Notes under the pieces: model-generated
What the model was told of the DNA's origin: nothing
The model's input: the letters and a program-made list of their open reading frames with translations, nothing else
Databases searched by the model: none
NCBI GenBank assembly: GCA_934216615.1
Contig: CAKQCB010000002.1
Location: forward strand, 554,409-618,408
DNA length: 64,000 nucleotides
From: an uncultured Anaerolineae bacterium
GTDB taxonomy: Bacteria > Chloroflexota > Anaerolineae > Aggregatilineales > Phototrophicaceae
Direction of reading: 5' to 3'
Translations under genes and position numbers: made by a program
Shown here: positions 41,480 to 50,342 of the stretch, in pieces
How the letters are laid out: the number at the start of each line of letters is the position of its first letter
Numbering within the stretch: position 1 is the stretch's first letter

Positions 41480-43225
41480 TTACCCGCGTAGGCGACGCGG
41501 CAAACGTGAGCGGATCATGCCAACGATCCACGCAAACTCCTCGAGTTTAAACAGCCACGCCAGCGCGCCATAGACAAGCACGCTCAAGCCCCCTGCCAAG
41601 ACGACCAGCGCCACTTCGCGGAAGAACTGTCGGCCGACATATTCGCCAAGGAATTGTTCGGCAATCGGCTCAACTAAGGCGGCCACAATCCCCATGACCA
41701 GCGCCGCCGTCCCCGCTTTGATCAGCGTCAGCGTGATGCGTTGTTTGCCCAACCCTTTGACCCGTCGCCATAAAATCACCGACGAGATGCTGGCATGAAC
41801 GACATGCTTCACACTGTCGGCAATCATCAAACTGAACAAGCCGATGGAAGGCAGTAACACAATCGCCACGATCATGTACACAATCAAGCTAAATACACCG
41901 ATGAGCGCGGGCGTGAGCGTATCTTTACGCGCATAGAAGGCGTAGACCAGCAGAAGATCAACCGCCGCAAACGGCAGGCCGATCAAATACAGGCGTAAGA
42001 CATCCATGGTGATGAGCGTGTTTTGAGGCGTGAATTCGCCCCGTTCGAATAACAAGCTGATGATCGGCTGGGCGAGGACGAACAAGCCCACCGTCGCGGG
42101 TAAAATCAAGGTGATGGATAACCGCAGGCCTAAACCCAGCGTATCGCGAAATGAGGTTTCATCTTTAGTTTCAGTGGCGATCAACGCCTGCCGTGCCAAT
42201 GTCGGCAAAATGGCGATGCTGATCGCCGTCGCGACCAAGCCCTGCGGGAATTGGATCAACGTGGTGGCCCAATTCATGTAGCCTAAACTGCCCGTTCCGG
42301 TTTGACTGGCGAGATTATAGCTGAAGGTACGCACAATCAGCGTATCGACGATCAAAGAAAACATGACCGGAATATAAAGTTTCACCACCTGCTTGACCGC
42401 AGGATGTCGAAAATTAAAGTTGATGCGTAACTGCGCCCCGCGCAGGCCGAAGGTCTGCAAGAGCAGTTGACCCAATGACCCCGCGACCCAACCCATCGCC
42501 GCCGCTTGAATCCCTTGTCCGGTAGGATCGTTGGGGCGAAAAAGTGGCGTGAGGGCAAACGTCAAAACGACGATAGCGCCGTTAAATACGACCCCCGAAA
42601 ACGCAGGCCACGTAAAAGAGCGCAAGGCATATAAAGCCCCGCTGAGGATCGAGAACAAGCCTAAGAGGATGAGCGCGGGGGAAGTCAGCCGTAACAAGTT
42701 GACGGCGAGATCGAACGTCGCTTCATCGGCCCCACTGCTGACCAAGCTCACCGCCTGCGGTGCAAACAAAGTGAGCAAGATCGTCAATAACCCCGTGATG
42801 ACGGTGGTGAGCGTCAACAACACCGACGTGAGACGCCAAAACTCTTGTTTATTCCGCGTGGCGACTTCGCTCAATACGGGGATGATCGCGCCATTGACAT
42901 GCCCCGCGATCAGCAGGTCATATAAGGTTTTCGGGATGATCGTCGCGATGTAAAACGCGTCGGTTGCGATACTGGCCCCGAACAGGTTGGTCATCACCAC
43001 TTCGCGCGCCATGCCCAAAACACGACTGGCAATATTGCCCATCGCCAAAACGCCGGTGGCTTTGGCAACGCGCACATTGGTTTCCGTTTGTGTTTCTTCT
43101 TGTACCGCGACGGCTGTGGTCATTTCCACAGCGGTTTCAGCATCCAGTGCCTCCACGCCAATTTGGGTGATTGTAGCGGCACTTTCAAGCGCATTTGCAG
43201 AGAGTGAATCGGGTTGTTCAGCCAA
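41480..43225 (-). CDS. murJ: lipid II flippase MurJ (MviN)
   Basis: A MOP-superfamily flippase moving the peptidoglycan precursor lipid II outward. 581 residues with about 14 TM helices. The core begins near residue 55 with ATGVLAMGNIASRVLGMAREVVMTNLFGAS and TDAFYIATIIPKTLYDLL (MviN signatures), and the central LLFERGEFTPQNTL is conserved. The first ~50 residues are an acidic, Ala/Thr/Glu-rich cytoplasmic extension not seen in E. coli MurJ. Convergent with holB (2-nt gap) and divergent from the TPR array. Confidence 0.94.
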   Translation of the reverse strand: MAEQPDSLSANALESAATITQIGVEALDAETAVEMTTAVAVQEETQTETNVRVAKATGVLAMGNIASRVLGMAREVVMTNLFGASIATDAFYIATIIPKTLYDLLIAGHVNGAIIPVLSEVATRNKQEFWRLTSVLLTLTTVITGLLTILLTLFAPQAVSLVSSGADEATFDLAVNLLRLTSPALILLGLFSILSGALYALRSFTWPAFSGVVFNGAIVVLTFALTPLFRPNDPTGQGIQAAAMGWVAGSLGQLLLQTFGLRGAQLRINFNFRHPAVKQVVKLYIPVMFSLIVDTLIVRTFSYNLASQTGTGSLGYMNWATTLIQFPQGLVATAISIAILPTLARQALIATETKDETSFRDTLGLGLRLSITLILPATVGLFVLAQPIISLLFERGEFTPQNTLITMDVLRLYLIGLPFAAVDLLLVYAFYARKDTLTPALIGVFSLIVYMIVAIVLLPSIGLFSLMIADSVKHVVHASISSVILWRRVKGLGKQRITLTLIKAGTAALVMGIVAALVEPIAEQFLGEYVGRQFFREVALVVLAGGLSVLVYGALAWLFKLEEFAWIVGMIRSRLPRRLRG

Positions 43226-43404
43226 AAGAAATCCTCGATTCGGCTTGGGCAGATCACAAACAACTTAGGATAGCACACCGATCTCATAGAGTTAAGTTGA
43301 GAGTCATTTTTGCGGAGGGCAAACGCCTATAAGTCCTGTAATAATGCACCCTCTATTCACAAGAAATTTGAAGCGACTCATCGAACACTTATATGGATAT
43401 GCCA

Positions 43405-43433
43405 TTGGAAGCAGGTTGAGATTTCTTTATAAT
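43405..43433 (+). promoter_or_regulatory. sigma-70-type promoter of the TPR operon
   Basis: TTGGAA (43405-43410), an exact 17-nt spacer, then TATAAT (43428-43433). This is the best -35/-10 pair I found in the window. The predicted leader to the start at 43517 is about 75-80 nt. Confidence 0.65.
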
Positions 43434-43516
43434 GCAAGGTGATGGTGATGCACAGATGCGTTGTAAAATGCGCTTGGGCGTCATCCCATCAATTGCAGGT
43501 GGAGGAATTTTTATCT

Positions 43517-44818
43517 ATGCAAATCCGTCGTGATGATTCTCACGCATTCAGTTTTCGCAAACGTCGGGAACGCCCGTGGCGAATCATCATTATTTTCAGC
43601 ATTTTTATCATCGCCTTGCTGTTTATCATTGATAGCAACTATTCGCGCTTTCAAATCTTAGCGCTCGAAGTTGTAGGGCAAGCGCCTGCGCCAACCCAAT
43701 TTGCGAGTTTTTATGCGACCAACGCCAGCCAACAATTCGTCCAAGGCGACTTGATCGGTGCGCGTAATAATTATCAGCAGGCGATTCGCCAACAGCCCAA
43801 CAACATCAATTACTTGTATGAATACGGGCGCGTACTGTTAGAACTCGGCGCGGAAGATGTCACCTATTGGCAAGAAGCGGCGACCATTGGCGAACAGATT
43901 TCACAGATCGACCCGAATAACCCACGCGGTTATTACATCCAGTCGCGCGCGCAAGATCAGCTCGGCAATTCTGAAATCGCCGTTCCATTGGCCCAACAAG
44001 GCCTCAATCTAGATGCCAACTTCGCGCCTTTATACGCCGCGTTGAGCAGTGCCTACCGCAACATTGATCGTTATGATGTTGCGCTGAGCTTTGCGGAACA
44101 GTCCATCAGCCGTGACCCGAACGACGCGGGCGCACGTCGTATTTATGCCTATGCGTTGATGTGGTTAGGCCGTTATGACGAGGCGATTGCACAACTAGAA
44201 CAGGCGATTGTGCTCAACCCCAACATGACGGGGCCATATTTTGAATTGGCAGGCCAATACCTTTCGCGGTCTTCGCAGATGTTCGGTAGTGCGTTAGGGA
44301 CAGAATATGCCGCGCGCGCCATCGCCACGCTGACGTTAATCACGCAGATGCAGCCGGATAACGCGCGCGCCTATCTCCGCTTGTGTGACGCATACTTCAG
44401 CATTGGCGAAAATATCACCGCAACGCAATACTGCCAGCAAGCCCTGAACATCAACCCAGAATACGCGGTGGCATGGGCGAGTTTGGGGCAAACCCAATAC
44501 AGCCGACGTAATTATGAAAGCGCCATTGAGTCTTTTGAAACGTGTCTGCGTTACGGCAGTACCGACATCCGTTGTTACTATCTGCGCGGGCTGGCGCTGT
44601 ATTATCTGGGCAATTGTGAAGACGCATGGAATGTCCTCACTGAAGCGCAGAACCTCATCCAACAAGAGAACCAGAACCCCAATAACCCTGTTTTATTGGC
44701 AACGATGGAAGGGTTACGCCTGATCACCGCAACATCATCCTGTACAGGGTTCGCAAACCGAGCGCTGCCCACCGCCATCCCACCCACCGCCATTCCACCG
44801 ACACCTATTGGTGGTTAA
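43517..44818 (+). CDS. membrane-anchored TPR protein, array copy 1
   Basis: I use the ATG at 43517 (MQIRRDDSHAF), which has GGAGGA 11 nt upstream and matches the N-terminus of copy 2; the frame is open to 43439. About 433 residues: basic tail (FRKRRERPWR), one TM at ~23-42 (IIIIFSIFIIALLFII), then outside TPRs from ~70 to 390 (ARNNYQQAIRQQPNNINYLYEYGRVLLELG and following), ending in a Pro/Thr-rich tail. Conserved Cys pairs appear in the last repeats (LRLCDAYFS, TQYCQQAL, ETCLRYGSTDIRCYYL, LGNCEDAW). Role unknown; probably an envelope scaffold. Confidence 0.87.
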   Translation: MQIRRDDSHAFSFRKRRERPWRIIIIFSIFIIALLFIIDSNYSRFQILALEVVGQAPAPTQFASFYATNASQQFVQGDLIGARNNYQQAIRQQPNNINYLYEYGRVLLELGAEDVTYWQEAATIGEQISQIDPNNPRGYYIQSRAQDQLGNSEIAVPLAQQGLNLDANFAPLYAALSSAYRNIDRYDVALSFAEQSISRDPNDAGARRIYAYALMWLGRYDEAIAQLEQAIVLNPNMTGPYFELAGQYLSRSSQMFGSALGTEYAARAIATLTLITQMQPDNARAYLRLCDAYFSIGENITATQYCQQALNINPEYAVAWASLGQTQYSRRNYESAIESFETCLRYGSTDIRCYYLRGLALYYLGNCEDAWNVLTEAQNLIQQENQNPNNPVLLATMEGLRLITATSSCTGFANRALPTAIPPTAIPPTPIGG

Positions 44819-44897
44819 AATACGCACGCTTCTATTGGATTATCTTGACCGAAAACCAGCGTTTGTCATGAATGTTGGCGATTTCTGGAAAAAATGA

Positions 44898-46226
44898 ATG
44901 CAGATTCACCGCGACTATTCTCAATCTATCTTCACACACCGCAAACGCCGAAGCACCAAATGGTGGCGAGTGTTGATCTTGCTGGCGTTGATTGCGGGGT
45001 TCGTGTTTTTTGTGGATCGCAATTTTTACACGTTACAAAGCGCCACGATGGATATGATTGGCATGGCGCCCGAACCCACGCCCGTCGCCAGCTATTATGC
45101 GGAACAGGCGTTGACCCGTTTTCAAAGAGGGAATACCCTCGCCGCCGCCCAAGCCTTTGAGCAAGCCATTCAACAACAGCCGGACAATATCGACTACTTG
45201 TATGAGTATGGGCGGATGCTGTTGGAGATGGGCGTTGATAACCGCAGTCATTATGAACGAGCGCTCGAAATCGGCGACATCGCCATCCAAACAGACCCGA
45301 ATAACCCCCGCGGATATGTGATTAAAATGCGTGCCTTAGATGCGCTTGGCCGTCCACAAGATGCGGTTCCGGTGGGGCAAGCAGGCTTAAACGTGGATCG
45401 CGGGTTTGCCTCGCTATACGCCGGTTTGAGCAGTGCCTACCGCAATACAGACCGTTACGAATTGGCGTTGGAGTTTGGCGCGCGCGCGGTCGAACTTGAC
45501 CCGACAGACCCCGTAGCACGGCGCATCTATGCGCTGGCGCTCAACTGGGTGGGACAGCGTCAGCAAGCGATTGCCCAATTAGAGCAAGCGGTTGCATTGA
45601 ACCCTAGCCTCGCGGGGTCTTCATTTGAACTTGCCAATATGTATCGTAGTATTGCGTTGAATTCAGCCGACCCTGAAGAAATCGCGTATTATTCGGCGTT
45701 AGCGCTTGATATTTACGAGCGGATCATCGCCCAACAGCCGGAAAATGCGCGCGCCTTTTTACGTTTATGCGAAGCCTATTTTGAACGGCGTGAAATGGCG
45801 CGTTCGGCGGATCACTGCACCAACGCGCTGAACATCAACCCCACCTATGCGCAAGCGTGGGCCTCACTGGGGCAAGCGGAATACAGTCAAACCCGTTTCA
45901 CGCAGGCCATCACCGCATTTGATCAATGTGTTGCGAATCAGGGGACGGACATCCGCTGTTACACCCTACGCGGATTAGCCCATTATTATATTGGGGATTG
46001 TGATCAGGCATGGGCGATTTTGAGCGAGGCGTTGGGGCGCATCCAACAGATCACGACTAACCCGCAAGATTACCGCCTCTCTACGGCGTTGGAAGGGATT
46101 TCGCTGGTATCTTCCACGTGTCCCGGCTATTCGGGGCGTACCGTGCCGAATCTTTTGGTACCCACCGCCACCATAGCGCCTGAAGTGACACCCGAAGCTA
46201 CATCTGAAGTGACATCTGGAGTGTAA
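44898..46226 (+). CDS. membrane-anchored TPR protein, array copy 2
   Basis: 442 residues. MQIHRDYSQSIFTHRKRRSTKW, one TM (~23-41: WRVLILLALIAGFVFFV), then TPRs from ~68 onward. It is closely related to copy 1 throughout: AFEQAIQQQPDNIDYLYEYGRMLLEMG, GLSSAYRNTDRYELAL and the Cys-bearing segments LRLCEAYFE, SADHCTNAL, DQCVANQGTDIRCYTL, IGDCDQAW. The tail is Thr/Pro/Glu repeat-like (APEVTPEATSEVTSGV). It starts 79 nt after copy 1 and ends 7 nt before copy 3. The matching cysteines argue for disulfides outside the membrane. Confidence 0.88.
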   Translation: MQIHRDYSQSIFTHRKRRSTKWWRVLILLALIAGFVFFVDRNFYTLQSATMDMIGMAPEPTPVASYYAEQALTRFQRGNTLAAAQAFEQAIQQQPDNIDYLYEYGRMLLEMGVDNRSHYERALEIGDIAIQTDPNNPRGYVIKMRALDALGRPQDAVPVGQAGLNVDRGFASLYAGLSSAYRNTDRYELALEFGARAVELDPTDPVARRIYALALNWVGQRQQAIAQLEQAVALNPSLAGSSFELANMYRSIALNSADPEEIAYYSALALDIYERIIAQQPENARAFLRLCEAYFERREMARSADHCTNALNINPTYAQAWASLGQAEYSQTRFTQAITAFDQCVANQGTDIRCYTLRGLAHYYIGDCDQAWAILSEALGRIQQITTNPQDYRLSTALEGISLVSSTCPGYSGRTVPNLLVPTATIAPEVTPEATSEVTSGV

Positions 46227-46233
46227 ACACCCT

Positions 46234-47529
46234 ATGTACTTGCGCACACCAAAACGTTATCAAGCCGGACGCAAACAAAGCCGAAATATCATTTCGCTCC
46301 GTTGGTTGTGGTTATGGATTCTCACGCCGATTGTGGTTGCAGGCGGTCTTTTCATCTATCAACAGCGCGAAGTGTTCGGCCCACCGCTCCGCGAAGCCAT
46401 CAACAACGCGGTGAATGATGCTCAACAAAGCATCTCGACGGTGGTCGCGCCCACGCCCCTTCCCACCGCTGACCCATCGTTACAGTTGGAACAAGCGAAT
46501 AACTTATGGGCAGCAGGCAATATTGAAGGTGCGCTCGATATTTATATGCCCGCCTTACAAAATGCCCCGAACGATGTCACCGCACATTATCGCGTCGCAT
46601 TCGGTTACATCATGCAGGGTCAACCTGAAGAAGCCCTTCAATACGCCGAACGTACCATCACCGCCAACCCGTATTCGTCCGACGCTTGGGCGATTCGGTC
46701 ACTAGCGCTCAGCGATAATCAACAGTATGCGGCGGCAGCAGCCAGCGCACAGCAATCACTGGCGTTAAACCCAAATAACACGCGGGCATCAGCATTTTTA
46801 GCCGAAGCCTATTATGGGGGCAACCGTATGGAGTTGGCTTTGAGCACGGTCAACCGCGCCTTAGAAGTCAATCCAGATTTAGCCGAAGGCTATTATGTTC
46901 GTGGGCTGTTGAACCGTTTTCACCTGATCAACTACACCGCCGCGCGCGACGACCTCGAACGCGCCTATGAACTTGCGCCGAATTACCCCTACATCGCCAT
47001 CGCGTTGGCAGAGATGGAACAGGTGCTTCAAAACTATGATGTTTCGCAAGAAATTTTGCTGGACGTCTTGGAACAAAACCCCGAAAACCGCGACGCGCTC
47101 TACGCGATTGGGTTCTTGTATTACTCGGCGTATGGTTCCCCCGAACAGGCCGCGACATATTTGGAACGGTGTGTTTCGCTCGACCCGGATAACCGCGCTT
47201 GTTTGCGCTATCTCGGTACTTTATATAACGGGACAGGCAACAGTTCTGAAGCGGTGCGCATGTACCAAGCCCTCTTGGATACCGAAACCACCCGCCCGCG
47301 CGATTATTTAGGCGCAGGTATCGCCTATATCAACGCGGGGAATTGCAATACGGCGATCAATGTTTTAGAGCAAGGGTATCAATACGAATTGCAATCTGAA
47401 CTGCCAGAGACTTCAACCCTGACCCTGTTTGAAGACTACTTGACCAGTTGTGGCGCAAACGTCAACAGCTTATTCCCAAGTGCGGCAACCGCTGAAGCGA
47501 CGGAAGAATTTACAGAAGATAGTCAATAA
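46234..47529 (+). CDS. membrane-anchored TPR protein, array copy 3
   Basis: 431 residues, the most divergent copy. Basic N-terminus (MYLRTPKRYQAGRKQSRN), TM at ~24-43, a Pro/Thr stretch (VVAPTPLPTADPS), then TPRs (~88-400): ANNLWAAGNIEGALDIYMPAL, AHYRVAFGYIMQGQPEEALQYAERTI, SAQQSLALNPNNTRASAFLAEAYYGG. Fewer cysteines than copies 1-2 (LERCVSL, NRACLRYL, AGNCNTAI, TSCGA). The acidic tail is ATAEATEEFTEDSQ. Probably co-transcribed with copies 1 and 2. The next gene is separated by an SD-masking stem. Confidence 0.87.
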   Translation: MYLRTPKRYQAGRKQSRNIISLRWLWLWILTPIVVAGGLFIYQQREVFGPPLREAINNAVNDAQQSISTVVAPTPLPTADPSLQLEQANNLWAAGNIEGALDIYMPALQNAPNDVTAHYRVAFGYIMQGQPEEALQYAERTITANPYSSDAWAIRSLALSDNQQYAAAAASAQQSLALNPNNTRASAFLAEAYYGGNRMELALSTVNRALEVNPDLAEGYYVRGLLNRFHLINYTAARDDLERAYELAPNYPYIAIALAEMEQVLQNYDVSQEILLDVLEQNPENRDALYAIGFLYYSAYGSPEQAATYLERCVSLDPDNRACLRYLGTLYNGTGNSSEAVRMYQALLDTETTRPRDYLGAGIAYINAGNCNTAINVLEQGYQYELQSELPETSTLTLFEDYLTSCGANVNSLFPSAATAEATEEFTEDSQ

Positions 47530-47542
47530 ATACTCGCTAGGA

Positions 47543-47590
47543 TTCTCTACCTGCGTTATTCTGTATAAGATATTCAGCGCAGGTGGAGAA
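47543..47590 (+). promoter_or_regulatory. stem-loop masking the Shine-Dalgarno of the next gene
   Basis: TTCTCTACCTGCG (47543-47555) pairs with CGCAGGTGGAGAA (47578-47590) along 13 positions, with one U-G wobble and a 22-nt loop. The right arm contains the AGGTGGAG that serves the ATG at 47601. If formed in mRNA, the stem would hide the ribosome site, so translation of the following genes could depend on temperature, ligand, or ribosomes coming from upstream. Confidence 0.6.
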
Positions 47591-47600
47591 CAGTGTTATC

Positions 47601-48353
47601 ATGACATTTATCAAACGTGTATTCCGTGACGTTAAAGCGCGCGTCAACCTTGAAGCCTATATCGTCGCGTTGATTGCGAGTGGTCTGCTGGTGATCGATA
47701 TCATCGGCGACGTGGACGACTCGCTTAAACTCACCGTCATCGTCGCGGCGCTTTTAGTTTTGGTGCTTCGCTCCACCGCCCCATCAACTACCACCACTGC
47801 CAACCTCGACACGGTACTGCGCGACCGTTCGGCGCAAGGCCCGTTAAGGGAATTTATTGGCACAGGCAAAACCCTCTATGCGTATGGGCCATCGGCAATC
47901 AATGTGTTGGCAAAAATAGGCGAAGTGCGCAATCAACTCATTGAAAAAAACGGGATGTGTCGCATCATCATCCAACACCCTGACATAACTCCAGACTTCG
48001 GCGCCTTAAAACACCACCCTGACTTTGCCACGATTGAAACGGATATTCAGAGCAGTTTAACGAAACTGCGTCGGTTTAAGGTCGATTGGTACGGCCATCT
48101 TGAGTATCGTCTGACCGAATACACATCCGGTTTCAGCATGCTGATCGTTGACCCTGACAAAAAAGATGGGCGTATGGTGATCGAGTTTTTTGGCTACCAG
48201 AACGAAGATATTCACCAGCGTATGCACATCGTCATCCACCGTTCCGAATCTGAAAAATGGTTTGAGTATTGGTTGGGTCAATTTAACCTGATGTGGGAAC
48301 AAAGCACCCTCGACCCGATAGTAACAAAAGCAGAGATTTCCAGTTCAACATGA
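47601..48353 (+). CDS. small two-TM membrane protein with cytoplasmic domain, family unknown
   Basis: The frame also opens with GTG at 47583, but the ATG at 47601 (MTFIKRVFRDVKARV) sits at a workable distance from AGGTGGAG; about 250 residues. Two closely spaced TM segments (~13-32 and ~37-54) are followed by a soluble alpha/beta part (~75-250): LYAYGPSAINVLAKIGEVRNQL, CRIIIQHPD, FSMLIVDPDKKDGRMVIEFF, HQRMHIVIHR. The beta-strand pattern recalls PLD-like or related NTPase-free domains, but no HKD or P-loop is present. Its stop overlaps the glycosidase start by 4 nt (ATGA). Confidence 0.78.
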   Translation: MTFIKRVFRDVKARVNLEAYIVALIASGLLVIDIIGDVDDSLKLTVIVAALLVLVLRSTAPSTTTTANLDTVLRDRSAQGPLREFIGTGKTLYAYGPSAINVLAKIGEVRNQLIEKNGMCRIIIQHPDITPDFGALKHHPDFATIETDIQSSLTKLRRFKVDWYGHLEYRLTEYTSGFSMLIVDPDKKDGRMVIEFFGYQNEDIHQRMHIVIHRSESEKWFEYWLGQFNLMWEQSTLDPIVTKAEISSST

Positions 48354-50338
48354 GTAGACAGTTCAAACACCAAAGCATCCTTATTTTTGTCTTCATCACC
48401 TTTATTTTCAGTTTACAAACGCACGGACAATCCCTTTATCAACAATCGAATCGCTTAGGCATCACCTTCATCAGTTCGGCGCAAATGCCCTATGATGAAA
48501 ACCGTTACCGTAACGCCCTCACGTTAGGCGCAGGTTGGAACCGCTGGCCTTTATATTGGTCACAAGTTGAGCTGAGCGCCGGAACGTTTGACTGGCTGGC
48601 ATACGATCAACTGGTGATTCAAGATTTACGGCATGGGTTGAACATCAACGCGATTCTGCTCGGCATCTCACAGCCCTACCGTGTAGGCCACACCATCCGC
48701 AATTTATATACGCCCATCTTCGCTGACGGAACCGATCAATGGAGCGCGGGCAAAGCGGTGAATCCAGATAACCCGTGGGCGGTGTTTGTCAACACGGCGG
48801 TGAACCGCTACCGTCCTGGGGGGTTACTCGCTCAATCCCAAAATTTCGGGCCAGATGTCGGAATTCGCGTTTGGGAAGCATGGAATGAACAGGATTACAC
48901 CTTGTTCTGGTCGGGCGGGGTCGATGACTATGCGCGCTTGCTCAAAATCACCTATATGGCCGCCCATGCCGCCGACCCCAATGCCGAAGTTATGTACGGC
49001 GGGCTGGCCTATCTACAACCTGAAACGGACGACTGGTTAGCCAAAACACTCGCCATTTATGCGCGCGACCCGATGGCAGGCGTGAACAACTGGTATATGG
49101 ATATTGTCGCCGTTCATAACTACACCGACGCGGGGCGTGCGCGGACGGTCATCGCGCGTATTCGCGAAAACCTCGCCCACTATGGCCTCACCCGTCCGAT
49201 CTGGCTGAATGAGAGTGGCGTTCCTGTTTGGGATGACTACCCAGGGCCAACATGGGCGGCGAATAACCCTTCAGGCAGGCGCTGGCGTGGTTCAATGCAA
49301 GAGCAGGCCGCCTTCATTTTACAAAGCACTGCGTTTGCTTGGGCGGCAGGTGCGGATGTCGTGTTTTATCATCAACTCTACGATGACTGTGGCAACCAAG
49401 CACAGGGCACGGATTTTGCCCCGAATGTCGTCGGCCAAGCGGGGGATGCGCACGGCTTGTATCGTAACCAGCACAATAATGTGTGCTTCAGGCAAAGCCC
49501 TCAACCCGGCACAGCGCGCCCTTCGGCCACCGCGTTTTATTTGATGTCACAGAATTTTCAAGGGGATATTGGCGAAGGCACGATCGTCAATGTGTATGGC
49601 TTAGGCACCGCGATTGTGTTTGATCGTTTTCAACGCACACCACAAGGGGGGCGCGCGGTCAGTGAACGCATTTATGTGATCTGGAATAACCATTCACAAC
49701 CCGTTGCGTTTGAACTGCCCACCGTAGGCAACGCTGCCCGTATGATCACGTTACAAAACCGTGAATACACCCTCTACCCCGAAGATGGCGAATACCGCAT
49801 TGTCTTAGAGGGCGGGGTTGGGCAAGCAACGGGGATTGGCTTGCATCCGGTGATTATCATTGACCCTATTCCTAGCGGACGTATGCCCCGCGACCCCAAT
49901 CTCATTTTTGTGGAAGGGGTAGCGCGTCGCACCTTGCCCACACCTTCCGTTGTACCGCTTGAAAACGATGAACGGTTTGAAGAAACAGGCCAAGCCACCG
50001 GGTTCAGTTTCCCCACGCCAACGCCCATCCCGACCACCGCACCCGTAGATGACCGCACGCCCCCGCTTCCGTTTGTGGATGCGTTACCTGAAGTGAGTCC
50101 ATCTACTTTTACGGTGTTATGGGGGGCGCAAGATAGCAGCCCGATCCAGACCTATATTGTTTGGGTCAGAGTGAATGGCGAAGGCTGGAGCCAGTGGTTA
50201 GAGACGGCAGAAACCAGCGCTGAATATACAGGTGCGCAAGGCGCTTTCATCGAGTTCGCAGTTTGGGCGCAAGATATCGCAGGGAATTGGTCAACCAACA
50301 TCGACCTGAACGCACAAGCCAACACCCGCATCGAATGA
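48350..50338 (+). CDS. secreted glycoside hydrolase-like protein (clan GH-A)
   Basis: The start ATG 48350 overlaps the upstream stop; about 662 residues. Signal peptide at ~9-26 (ILIFVFITFIFSLQTHGQS). A TIM-barrel glycosidase follows (~35-400): the acid/base Glu180 lies in RVWEAWNEQDYTLFW (Asn-Glu, clan-A signature) and the candidate nucleophile Glu288 in PIWLNESGVPVW. This resembles GH5/GH39-like proteins. Residues ~400-520 are a beta-rich region, then a Pro/Thr linker, and a C-terminal Ig/Fn3-like domain (VLWGAQDSSPIQTYIVWVRVNG). Substrate unknown. Convergent with the lipase-like gene, 4-nt gap. Confidence 0.85.
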   Translation: MSRQFKHQSILIFVFITFIFSLQTHGQSLYQQSNRLGITFISSAQMPYDENRYRNALTLGAGWNRWPLYWSQVELSAGTFDWLAYDQLVIQDLRHGLNINAILLGISQPYRVGHTIRNLYTPIFADGTDQWSAGKAVNPDNPWAVFVNTAVNRYRPGGLLAQSQNFGPDVGIRVWEAWNEQDYTLFWSGGVDDYARLLKITYMAAHAADPNAEVMYGGLAYLQPETDDWLAKTLAIYARDPMAGVNNWYMDIVAVHNYTDAGRARTVIARIRENLAHYGLTRPIWLNESGVPVWDDYPGPTWAANNPSGRRWRGSMQEQAAFILQSTAFAWAAGADVVFYHQLYDDCGNQAQGTDFAPNVVGQAGDAHGLYRNQHNNVCFRQSPQPGTARPSATAFYLMSQNFQGDIGEGTIVNVYGLGTAIVFDRFQRTPQGGRAVSERIYVIWNNHSQPVAFELPTVGNAARMITLQNREYTLYPEDGEYRIVLEGGVGQATGIGLHPVIIIDPIPSGRMPRDPNLIFVEGVARRTLPTPSVVPLENDERFEETGQATGFSFPTPTPIPTTAPVDDRTPPLPFVDALPEVSPSTFTVLWGAQDSSPIQTYIVWVRVNGEGWSQWLETAETSAEYTGAQGAFIEFAVWAQDIAGNWSTNIDLNAQANTRIE

Positions 50339-50342
50339 TGAT

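Noticed and set aside
43439..43516. Longer start for TPR copy 1 at 43439
   Set aside because: The extra residues are not matched in copies 2 and 3, and GGAGGA precedes the ATG at 43517.
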